From: Eubacteriales Family XIII. Incertae Sedis bacterium
GTDB taxonomy: Bacteria; Bacillota; Clostridia; Peptostreptococcales; Anaerovoracaceae
DNA: 15,907 bases
Reading direction: 5' to 3'
Assembly: GCA_031278255.1 (NCBI GenBank)
Contig: JAITKU010000215.1
Location: forward strand, 1 to 15,907
Numbering within the stretch: position 1 is the first letter of the stretch; each line of letters begins with the position of its first letter. Below, piece after piece: positions 1-7,170 of this stretch. Both the position numbers and the translations under genes were made by a program. Below the pieces are notes generated by a model, which saw only the letters and a list, made by a program, of their open reading frames with translations, was not told where the DNA came from and searched no databases.

Positions 1-120
1 AACATCCAGATGACGATCGAGCTGATCACGCCGATCGCGATCGAGGAGGGTCTGCGCTTCGCCATTCGCGAGGGCGGCCGGACCGTGGGCGCGGGCGTCG
101 TGGCGTCGATATTGGAATAA
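1..120 (+). CDS. tuf: Elongation factor Tu, C-terminal 39 residues (partial)
   Basis: The frame is open from base 1 to TAA at 118-120. It encodes the last 39 residues of EF-Tu, the GTPase that brings aminoacyl-tRNA to the ribosome. The segment holds the near-invariant domain III ending, including ELITPIAIEEGLRFAIREGG and the terminal GAGVVASILE. The 5' end lies outside the window. No intrinsic terminator is visible after the stop, and the branching enzyme frame begins within 2 to 23 bases. Read-through from the strong tuf transcription unit into that gene is therefore plausible (inference). Confidence 0.97.
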   Translation, partial: NIQMTIELITPIAIEEGLRFAIREGGRTVGAGVVASILE

Positions 121-121
121 A

Positions 122-2152
122 TTGGACACCGGCGATCCTGCGGTGAAGAACGCATACGAAATATTGGACATAGATCCGCTTTTGCGGCCGTTCCGGGGAG
201 ATATAGAGCTTCGCGTACGAAACTGCGCGCGCCTGCGCGCGCGCTTGCTCGGCGCGTGTGAAAGCCTGTCGTCTTTTGCGAACGGCCACATGTTTTTCGG
301 CTTTCATCGCTGCGCGGACGGCTGGCTGTATCGCGAATGGGCGCCGAACGCGGCCGAAATCCATTTGTTCGGCGATTTCAACGGCTGGAATCGCACGAGC
401 CATCCGATGCGCAGGCTGGCGGACGGGGCGTGGGAACTCTTCGTGCGCGGCGAGGTTCCGCACGGTTCCAAGGCGCGCATTCTGATAAGGACGGAGACGG
501 AGCGCTTTGAGCGCATACCGCTCTATTGCAAACGCGTCGTGCAGGACCCGGGGAGCCTCGCGTTCGACGGGCAGATCTGGCTGCCGGAGGCACCCTTTGT
601 CTGGACGGACGCCGGCTTTGCGCGCGATGCGGACGCGCCCCTTTTGATCTACGAGGCGCACGTGGGCATGTCCGGCGAGAGGGCCGGTATCACCCTGTAT
701 ACGGAATTTCGGGATTTCATGCTGCCTAGGGTGCGCGCGCTCGGCTACAACGCGATCCAGTTGATGGCGGTCATGGAACATCCCTATTACGGCTCTTTCG
801 GCTATCAGGTGTCGAATTTCTTCGCGGCCTCTTCGCGCTTCGGCCTGCCGGAGGACCTCAAGTCCCTGATCGACGCGGCGCACGGCATGGGCCTCGCCGT
901 CTTTCTCGATCTGGTGCATTCCCACGCGGCGCGGAACGAAACGGAGGGCGTCGCGCGTTTCGACGGGACGGTGTACCAGTTCTTCCACTGCGGCGCGCGG
1001 GGCGATCATCCGCAATGGGACAGCAAGCTGTTCGATTACGAAAAGCCGGGCGTACTCCACTTTCTGCTGTCCAATCTGAAATTCTGGATAGAGGAATATC
1101 ATTTCGACGGCTTTCGCTTCGACGGCGTTACCTCTATGCTCTATCACAACCACGGCCTTGGCGTGGCTTTCGACAATTACGGGAAATACTTTTCCGAGAA
1201 CACGGACCCGGACGCGGTTGCGTACCTGCAGCTCGCGACGGAGCTTTGCCGCGAGGTGAAGCCCGATTGCGTGCTGATCGCGGAGGATATGAGCGGTATG
1301 CCGGGCATGTGCCTGCCGGTCCTCGGCGGCGGGATCGGTTTTGATTACAGGCTCGGCATGGGCCTGCCCGATCTGTGGATACGCTACCTCGACAAGCGGC
1401 GGGACGAGGAATGGGACGTGGGCGCGCTCTGGCACGAGTTGACGCAACGGCGCCCGCGCGAAAAGGTAGTCGGCTACTGCGAATCCCATGATCAGGCCCT
1501 CGTGGGGGACAAGACCATCATGTTCCGGCTCGCGGACAAGGATATGTACGACTCCATGAACACGGACTCGCAGAATCCCCGCATCGACCGCGCCGTGGCC
1601 CTGCACAAGATGATCCGCCTGATCACCTGCAGTTGCGCGGGGGAGGCATATCTGAACTTCATGGGCAACGAGTTCGGGCATCCCGAATGGATCGACTTCC
1701 CGCGTCCCGGAAACGGAAACAGCTACCATTACGCCCGCCGCCAATGGAATCTGCCCGCGGACGGTCTGCTCCGCTATCATTTCCTGCAGGATTTCGACAA
1801 AGCCATGATCGGCCTCGTAAAGGAACCGGGGCTGCTCGGGCTTCCCGCGCGGCTGCTCCTCCACCATGAGGACGATAAGCTGCTCGCCTATCGCAAGGGC
1901 CGCTTCCTGTTCTTCTTCAACTTCCATCCGGTGCGCGACGGCGTTTTTGTGATCCCCTCGCCGGCGGACGCGCGCTGGGAACTCGCGCTGCACACGAGTT
2001 GGCCCGCGTTTGGGGGCTATCGCCCGCAGGACTGCGTGTTTCTCGCGCAGGACGGGGAAAACAAACGCGTGGCGGCGGACAGGCGCGCGGCGCTCGTGTT
2101 TGAGGAGCGCGCGGAAAACGCGTTTGCCCGGGACCGGTTCCATGCCGAATAA
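122..2152 (+). CDS. glgB: 1,4-alpha-glucan branching enzyme, eukaryotic-type (GH13_8-like)
   Basis: This 676-residue alpha-amylase-superfamily protein forms alpha-1,6 branches in glycogen-like glucan. The N-terminal part (about residues 60-150) is a CBM48-like domain with YREWAPNA and GDFNGWN. The catalytic barrel follows, with YEAHVGMS near 179, the nucleophile Asp334 in FRFDGVTSM, the acid/base Glu388 in IAEDMSG and Asp457 in ESHDQALVGDK. The blocks FGYQVSNFFAASSRFG, HKMIRLIT and NFMGNEFGHPEW match animal, fungal and plant branching enzymes much better than E. coli-type GlgB. The start is uncertain: TTG at 122 is used, but GTG at 143 or TTG at 164 would also keep the family-like YEILDIDP region or most of it, and none has a good ribosome binding site. 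No other glycogen gene is in the window. The product call is firm; the start is not. Confidence 0.94.
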   Translation: MDTGDPAVKNAYEILDIDPLLRPFRGDIELRVRNCARLRARLLGACESLSSFANGHMFFGFHRCADGWLYREWAPNAAEIHLFGDFNGWNRTSHPMRRLADGAWELFVRGEVPHGSKARILIRTETERFERIPLYCKRVVQDPGSLAFDGQIWLPEAPFVWTDAGFARDADAPLLIYEAHVGMSGERAGITLYTEFRDFMLPRVRALGYNAIQLMAVMEHPYYGSFGYQVSNFFAASSRFGLPEDLKSLIDAAHGMGLAVFLDLVHSHAARNETEGVARFDGTVYQFFHCGARGDHPQWDSKLFDYEKPGVLHFLLSNLKFWIEEYHFDGFRFDGVTSMLYHNHGLGVAFDNYGKYFSENTDPDAVAYLQLATELCREVKPDCVLIAEDMSGMPGMCLPVLGGGIGFDYRLGMGLPDLWIRYLDKRRDEEWDVGALWHELTQRRPREKVVGYCESHDQALVGDKTIMFRLADKDMYDSMNTDSQNPRIDRAVALHKMIRLITCSCAGEAYLNFMGNEFGHPEWIDFPRPGNGNSYHYARRQWNLPADGLLRYHFLQDFDKAMIGLVKEPGLLGLPARLLLHHEDDKLLAYRKGRFLFFFNFHPVRDGVFVIPSPADARWELALHTSWPAFGGYRPQDCVFLAQDGENKRVAADRRAALVFEERAENAFARDRFHAE

Positions 2153-2825
2153 GACCGATTACACCCTCATCCGCGCGCGGCGCAAAAGCGTCGCGATATA
2201 CGTCCGCGACAGCGGCGTCTCGGTCCGCGCGCCGCTTTGTATGCCTCGGCGCGATATCGACGCGCTCGTCGCGTCAAAGGGGGAATGGATCGCGGACAAG
2301 CTTGCCGCGCTGGGGGAACAGGCGGCGCGGCGCAGGGCTTTTGCGCTGCGTTACGGCGATCTCGTTCTGTTTCGCGGCGCGGAATATCCGCTCACCGCGC
2401 GCGCCGGAACGCGGGTGGGTTTTGACGGCGCGTGTTTCTACTTTCCTTTGGGACTCACGCCCGCGGAGATCAAGTCTCTGCTCGTCCGGCTGTACCGCAG
2501 ACTGGCAAAGCTTCACCTGACCGAACGGACGGCCCGCTTCGCCGCGCATATGAACGTCGCGCCGACCGCCGTCGGCATCACCGCCGCGAAAACGCGCTGG
2601 GGCAGTTGCTCCGCGCAGCGGCGCCTCAACTTCTCGTGGCGGCTCGCGCTCGCGGACGACGCGGTAATCGATTACGTTGTCGTTCACGAACTCGCGCACA
2701 TCACCGAAATGAACCACTCGGCGCGCTTTTGGGCGATCGTCGCGGGCGTTCTGCCGGACTACCGCGAACGGCGCGCGCGGCTCGCGGTATTGCAAAAACG
2801 GCTCGGTGCGGAGAATTGGGAATGA
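2142..2825 (+). CDS. YgjP/SprT-like zinc metalloprotease (COG1451-type)
   Basis: The protein has 227 residues. The zinc site is HELAH at 182-186, with a third ligand at His192 in the NHSARFW block. It is preceded by the family hallmark WGSCS at 153-157 and a following Leu-Asn-Phe-Ser-Trp stretch. This C-terminal arrangement is typical of the YgjP family (DUF45, metallopeptidase clan MA). Cellular substrates of the family are not established. There is no signal peptide, so it should be cytoplasmic. ATG at 2142 is chosen because the protein then begins MPNKTDYTLIRARRKSVAIY, like relatives. The frame is open upstream to 2010, but that part lies inside the branching enzyme gene. It overlaps that gene by 11 bases, which suggests coupled translation. 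It ends 7 bases before the convergent sbcC stop. Confidence 0.9.
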   Translation: MPNKTDYTLIRARRKSVAIYVRDSGVSVRAPLCMPRRDIDALVASKGEWIADKLAALGEQAARRRAFALRYGDLVLFRGAEYPLTARAGTRVGFDGACFYFPLGLTPAEIKSLLVRLYRRLAKLHLTERTARFAAHMNVAPTAVGITAAKTRWGSCSAQRRLNFSWRLALADDAVIDYVVVHELAHITEMNHSARFWAIVAGVLPDYRERRARLAVLQKRLGAENWE

Positions 2826-2832
2826 GGGCGGT

Positions 2833-5800
2833 CTATTGACTTTTTATGAAAATCTTGCTGCCGGCGCCGCTTTTGCGAATCACGACCTGCCGGTCGATGC
2901 GTTCTTGCAGTTCATGCACATGGGAAATGATTCCAACAAGGCGGTCCCCGGACGCCAGCCCGATGAGGGTCTGTATCGCCTGATCCAGCGATTCGGCATC
3001 CAGCGATCCAAAGCCCTCATCGACGAACAGGGCGTCGATTTCCACCCCGCCCGCGTACTGCTGGATCGCGTCGGAAAGGCCCAGCGCCAGAGAGAGGGAG
3101 GCCTTGAAAGCTTCCCCGCCGGACAGTGATTTCACCGAACGCGCCCTGCCCGTGTAATGGTCCAGCACATCGATCTCCAGCCCGGTCTGCGCGTAGAGGT
3201 TCGCCGCTTCCTCCCGGCGCAGAAGCTCGAACCGGCTGTTTGTCATGATCCGCAGCCGTTTATTTGCCTCGATGAGAATCCGGTTGAAGTAGGAAGCCTG
3301 TACATATTGCTCGAACGCCAGCTTTTGCTTGCCGGCCAACTCGCCGTTCGCCGTCTTTGAAAGATTGGCGAGAAGCAGATATTCCCGCTGCCGGGCCGCC
3401 GCGTCCGCGATCGCTCCGCGGAGGGCTTTCGCGATCGGCGCATTGTTTCCAAGACGCGCCGTCAGCCTTTGAACGGATTCATCCGCGTCCCGCCTTTCCG
3501 TTTCCAGCTTCTGCCTCACGGCTTCAAGCTGCGTCGTATCCTGCTTCCGCTCGTTTTCGGTTTCCTTGGAGAGCCTTTGCAAATCCTGCTTTACGGCCTG
3601 CGTTTCCCGCCGATGTTGCTCGACGGCGCGCCTTAGCGCGTCGATCTCCGATTCCGTTTTCAACGCGTCGCGGTAGGCCGCTTCGTCGGAAAAATCGCAG
3701 TCGGACAGCGCCCGGAGGTAGGTCTCCCGGGTTTGCCGCACGGCCTCTGTGGCCCCGGTCAGCCTTTTTTTCCGGTCGTCGAGAAGCGTTTGATTGCCCT
3801 CCAGCTTGTTTTTGAGCGCGTGATACGCCTCTTCCGCTTGCTTGAAAGCATGTTTCAAGGCGTCCAGTTCCCGCGTCCACGCGTCCGCCGCCGCCGCGGC
3901 CTGCCTGCGGTCCGCGTACGTCAGGGAACTCCGCAGGGTCTTGTACTCGCCGGTCTTGGAGGCGATATCGGAAAGGAGTTCGCTCTTTTGCTCTTCGTTC
4001 CGCGCCGTTTCTTCCTCGTTGCGCCGCAGGGCGCGGTCCAGAGAAGCAAGCTGTTCCAAGCATTGTTCCCTGCGAGAAGCCTGCTCCTTTAGGCGGCGGG
4101 CCTGCGCGTCGTTTTCCCGGTTTTCCCGCTCGTTTTCCGCCAAGGCCGACGCGATCAGGGCGGCGAGGTCCTTCTGCGAGGCTTCCCCGCCGCGCGCGGG
4201 GAAGCAGACCTCGGCGGTATGCGCCGCCTGCTCCCGCGCGAGTTTGATCTCGGCCAGCTTTAGGGCCGATCGCTCGCCGGCCTCCTGCATATGTTTCCGC
4301 GCCCGTTCGGATTTTTGCCGAAAACCCTTTAATTCCGCCTCGTCGGGCGCGTCCGCCGTCAGGCTCGCCCTGCTCGGATGGACGGTGGCGCCGCAGACGG
4401 GGCAAGCCTCCCCATCCCGCAGCGACGCCGCCAAAAGACCCGCCTGTTCGCGAAAAAAGGCGCTTTCTTTCTCGACGTACATGAGATTGGCGGCGCGGAA
4501 CTGTTCCTGCGCCGCGACAAAGCGGTCTTGCAGTTCGGCGCTTTCGCCCCGCAATGCCGCGATCCGCGACAGGGCGTCCCGCAGCGCGAGCAAGCCGGAT
4601 CGGGCGCTCTGCAACTGCTTTGCCGCCTGCTCGCAGATCGCCGCCCTTGCCTCTGTGTCCGCAAGGCCCTCCGACTCCCTGCCGATCTCGGTTTTTTGCT
4701 CCGAAAGGGCGGTCTTTTGCCGCCGGAGTTCCTCCGAGGCCTCTTGGACGGCCGTCTGTTGTTCGTTCAGTTCGTTCAACGCGCGCTTCAGCCGCTCAGA
4801 AGCCTCGTAGCTCGGGAGCGTCTTTGTGAGCCGATCGATCGCAAAAGCGCGCTTCTCCCGTTCGGGCGCCCTTTCTTTCTCTGCCAGATAAGTGACCCGC
4901 GCCGCTTCCAGATCGCTTGCCTGCGCCCGCATTTCGATCTCCAGCGCCGAGATGTCCTGCGTCAGCCGGTGTTCGGCTTCCCGCTCGCGCAGATGGGCGG
5001 CCTCCGCGGGGGAAACGGTATACAGGGCCTTTTCCGCGCGCCGCAGCGTTTCTTCCCGCGCGTCGAACTCCCCCCGGCGATCGAGCAGGCTCTTTTGCCG
5101 TTCCCGCGCGATGTCCAGATCGGCAAAGGCCCGGTTGACGTATTGGGCCCGCGTGATCCGGGCGATCTGCGCGGCGAGTTCCGGACCCAGCGCGTCCGCC
5201 TTTTCCCGCAGGCCGTCCCTAAGCTCCGCGTCCGCCGCGATCAAGGCCTGCAACTCGGACAAAATATCCTCCGCGGTGTGGATGTCGGCCGTATCCGCCT
5301 TGGCGGACAATGCCCGGCCCCGCGCGTCCTCGGAATGGGCGATACCGGCGATACATTGCAAGATCTGCTGTTCCACTTCCGCACAGCGCTTTTTCGCTTC
5401 GTGTTCGTCCTCTTTCAACAGACGCTGCGCGTCCCGGTAGAGGTCGGTATCGAATACGCGCCGGAAGATTTCCCCGCGTTCCTTGCTGTCCGCGAGCAGA
5501 AGCTGCAAAAATTCCCCTTGGGCGATCATCGCAAGCTGTTTGAACCGGAGGTAATTGACGCCCAGAATTTCGGTGATTTTGACCGTAACGTCCCGATAGC
5601 CGGCGACGCGTCTGCCGTCCGGCAGTTCCAGCAGGGCATCCGGATTCTCTGCGGTCATGCCCGCGCCTCTGTTTTTGGGCCGCTCGTAACGGGGATTCCG
5701 CGTTACGGAGTATTTCTCGCCCCTGTGCAGGAAGCTGAGTTCGACGTAGGTTTTGACCTCGGCCTTGGCGAAGTCGCTGCGCAGGGTGTCCGTCGTCCTG

Positions 5801-5979
5801 TTGCGGCCGCTCGCCTCGCCGAACAGGGCAAAGCTTATGGCGTCAAAGACGGTCGTTTTGCCCGCGCCGGTATCCCCCGTGATCAGGAACAATCCCCGCC
5901 CCCCGAACGCGGTCAAATCCAGTTCGGTCCTGTCGGCGTACGGACAGAAAGCGCTCATCACCACTTTGAGGGGTTTCAT
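2833..5979 (-). CDS. sbcC: Exonuclease subunit SbcC (Rad50-like ATPase)
   Basis: The 1048-residue ATPase partner of SbcD is an SMC/Rad50-type protein that helps cut DNA hairpins and process blocked ends. Walker A is GDTGAGKT at 35-42. Long charged coiled-coil arms flank a zinc hook, CPVCG, with Cys526 and Cys529 almost exactly mid-protein. The ABC signature SLSGGEAFKA begins at about 951, and Walker B with the D-loop (ALFVDEGFGSLD) lies at about 983-994. A His follows at the H-loop (IISHVHEL). The length equals that of E. coli SbcC. The ATG at 5979 overlaps the sbcD TGA in an ATGA, so the two are translationally coupled. The stop TAG faces the metalloprotease stop across 7 bases, with no clear terminator between them. 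Confidence 0.97.
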   Translation of the reverse strand: MKPLKVVMSAFCPYADRTELDLTAFGGRGLFLITGDTGAGKTTVFDAISFALFGEASGRNRTTDTLRSDFAKAEVKTYVELSFLHRGEKYSVTRNPRYERPKNRGAGMTAENPDALLELPDGRRVAGYRDVTVKITEILGVNYLRFKQLAMIAQGEFLQLLLADSKERGEIFRRVFDTDLYRDAQRLLKEDEHEAKKRCAEVEQQILQCIAGIAHSEDARGRALSAKADTADIHTAEDILSELQALIAADAELRDGLREKADALGPELAAQIARITRAQYVNRAFADLDIARERQKSLLDRRGEFDAREETLRRAEKALYTVSPAEAAHLREREAEHRLTQDISALEIEMRAQASDLEAARVTYLAEKERAPEREKRAFAIDRLTKTLPSYEASERLKRALNELNEQQTAVQEASEELRRQKTALSEQKTEIGRESEGLADTEARAAICEQAAKQLQSARSGLLALRDALSRIAALRGESAELQDRFVAAQEQFRAANLMYVEKESAFFREQAGLLAASLRDGEACPVCGATVHPSRASLTADAPDEAELKGFRQKSERARKHMQEAGERSALKLAEIKLAREQAAHTAEVCFPARGGEASQKDLAALIASALAENERENRENDAQARRLKEQASRREQCLEQLASLDRALRRNEEETARNEEQKSELLSDIASKTGEYKTLRSSLTYADRRQAAAAADAWTRELDALKHAFKQAEEAYHALKNKLEGNQTLLDDRKKRLTGATEAVRQTRETYLRALSDCDFSDEAAYRDALKTESEIDALRRAVEQHRRETQAVKQDLQRLSKETENERKQDTTQLEAVRQKLETERRDADESVQRLTARLGNNAPIAKALRGAIADAAARQREYLLLANLSKTANGELAGKQKLAFEQYVQASYFNRILIEANKRLRIMTNSRFELLRREEAANLYAQTGLEIDVLDHYTGRARSVKSLSGGEAFKASLSLALGLSDAIQQYAGGVEIDALFVDEGFGSLDAESLDQAIQTLIGLASGDRLVGIISHVHELQERIDRQVVIRKSGAGSKIFIKSQ

Positions 5980-7133
5980 TCTTCCGCGCCTCCCGCCGCC
6001 CGCGCAAATATCCGCTCCATCACCCGGACCTGTTCCGGGTTCAGTTCGTTGTTGTTCTGCATTTGATAAAACGCCGCAAACAGGTCCAAGGGGCTTTTCT
6101 CGGCGATCGCATCGGAGGCGGCGGCCCCGGGGGAAAGGACCCGCCCGACGCGGCTGTTTTCAAAATCCAGCGTCATCAGGTTGGGGTATACGAGACGCAG
6201 TTGTCCGATCGCGTCATAGATATCCGCCTCATCCGTCAATGTCGCGTGAATGTAGTCTTTCGCGCCGGACGCTTCCTCCCGGCCGATACGCAGCAGTTCG
6301 GCGATCGGCCCCTTGATCTCGCGGAGATCGCGCAGCGGGATGAGCGGAAGCAGGCGGACGGGGATTTCGTCCCCTTTCGCGCCGAGTTCCAAGAGCGCCG
6401 CCGATTTTTGATGCCGCGCTTCCGAGAAAGAGTATTTGAGCGGCGAACCCGCGTAGCGGACGGTATCCCGCCCGATCTTCTGCGGCTTGTGCAGATGTCC
6501 CGCCGCGACGTAATCGAAAGGCGCAAAGGCGGACAGATCCACATTCTCAAGGCCGCCCACGGACAGGCTCTCCGACTCCGAACGCGCGGGCAGCCACGCG
6601 CCGTTTACCACGAATTGATGTGTCAACAGGATATTCCGTTCCCGCTCGTCGATCTTTGCGGAGGAGATGATCGCGCGCACGGCCTCGTCATAGGATTCTA
6701 TCGGCTGTTCAAAGAAAGGTTTTGCCATGGCCGGTTTCAGAAAGGGCAGCAGATAGATGTTGACGGCGCCGTGCGCATCCGTCAGCCCTACCTTTTGCAG
6801 GACGCCCGCAAACACGCCGGCGATGTGAAGCCCGTTCTTCCGCATGATCCGCCGCCCAAAGCTCAGACGTTCGGGCGAATCGTGGTTCCCGCTGATCATA
6901 AAAACGGACCGCACGGAGGCGGTCAGTTCCGTCAGGAAAGTATCGAGCAGTTCCACGGCTTCAACGGGGGGCTGGCTCCTGTCGTAGATGTCCCCGGCGA
7001 TGAGAACGCCGTCCGGCTTTTCCGCGTCGATCATCCGCAGAATTTGTTTTAGGATATGGGCTTGATCCTCGATCATGCTGAACGCGTTGACGCGCTTTCC
7101 GATGTGCAGATCGGCAATGTGGAGCAATTTCAT
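5976..7133 (-). CDS. sbcD: Exonuclease subunit SbcD (Mre11-like nuclease)
   Basis: The 385-residue manganese-dependent phosphoesterase acts as the nuclease of the SbcCD complex. Metal-binding motifs are in family order: Asp8 and His10 in ADLHIG, Asp48 in AGDIYDR, Asn83/His84 in SGNHDS, His172 in LLTHQF, and His213/His215 in AGHLHKP. The reading frame is open upstream to 7442, but that part runs inside the lipoprotein gene. ATG at 7133 gives the canonical MKLLHIADLHIG start and has an AAAGGA ribosome binding site 5 bases upstream. The gene follows the lipoprotein by 37 bases, with no T-tracted hairpin in the gap, so it is probably part of the same transcript. It overlaps sbcC by 4 bases. Confidence 0.97.
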   Translation of the reverse strand: MKLLHIADLHIGKRVNAFSMIEDQAHILKQILRMIDAEKPDGVLIAGDIYDRSQPPVEAVELLDTFLTELTASVRSVFMISGNHDSPERLSFGRRIMRKNGLHIAGVFAGVLQKVGLTDAHGAVNIYLLPFLKPAMAKPFFEQPIESYDEAVRAIISSAKIDERERNILLTHQFVVNGAWLPARSESESLSVGGLENVDLSAFAPFDYVAAGHLHKPQKIGRDTVRYAGSPLKYSFSEARHQKSAALLELGAKGDEIPVRLLPLIPLRDLREIKGPIAELLRIGREEASGAKDYIHATLTDEADIYDAIGQLRLVYPNLMTLDFENSRVGRVLSPGAAASDAIAEKSPLDLFAAFYQMQNNNELNPEQVRVMERIFARAAGGAEE

Positions 7134-7170
7134 GGCAGTCCTTTCCGTAACCCGTTTTGCGCCGCGCGGG

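Noticed and set aside
224..244. Alternating GC tract near the start of the branching enzyme gene, possible Z-DNA or tuf terminator
   Set aside because: It is explained by Arg/Ala codons in a coding region, and no T-run follows.
26..2143. A 705-codon open frame antisense to the branching enzyme gene
   Set aside because: It mirrors a gene with clear catalytic motifs, is rich in Arg/Ala/His/Val as expected from reverse reading of GC-rich codons, and shows no recognisable domain.
4378..6066. A 562-codon open frame antisense to sbcC
   Set aside because: It is a shadow of the SbcC coding sequence: low-complexity composition, no motifs and no ribosome binding site of note.
7134..7170. Possible terminator between the lipoprotein gene and sbcD
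   Set aside because: Only a 5-base-pair ACCCG/CGGGT stem with a long loop is present on the minus strand, without a T-run.
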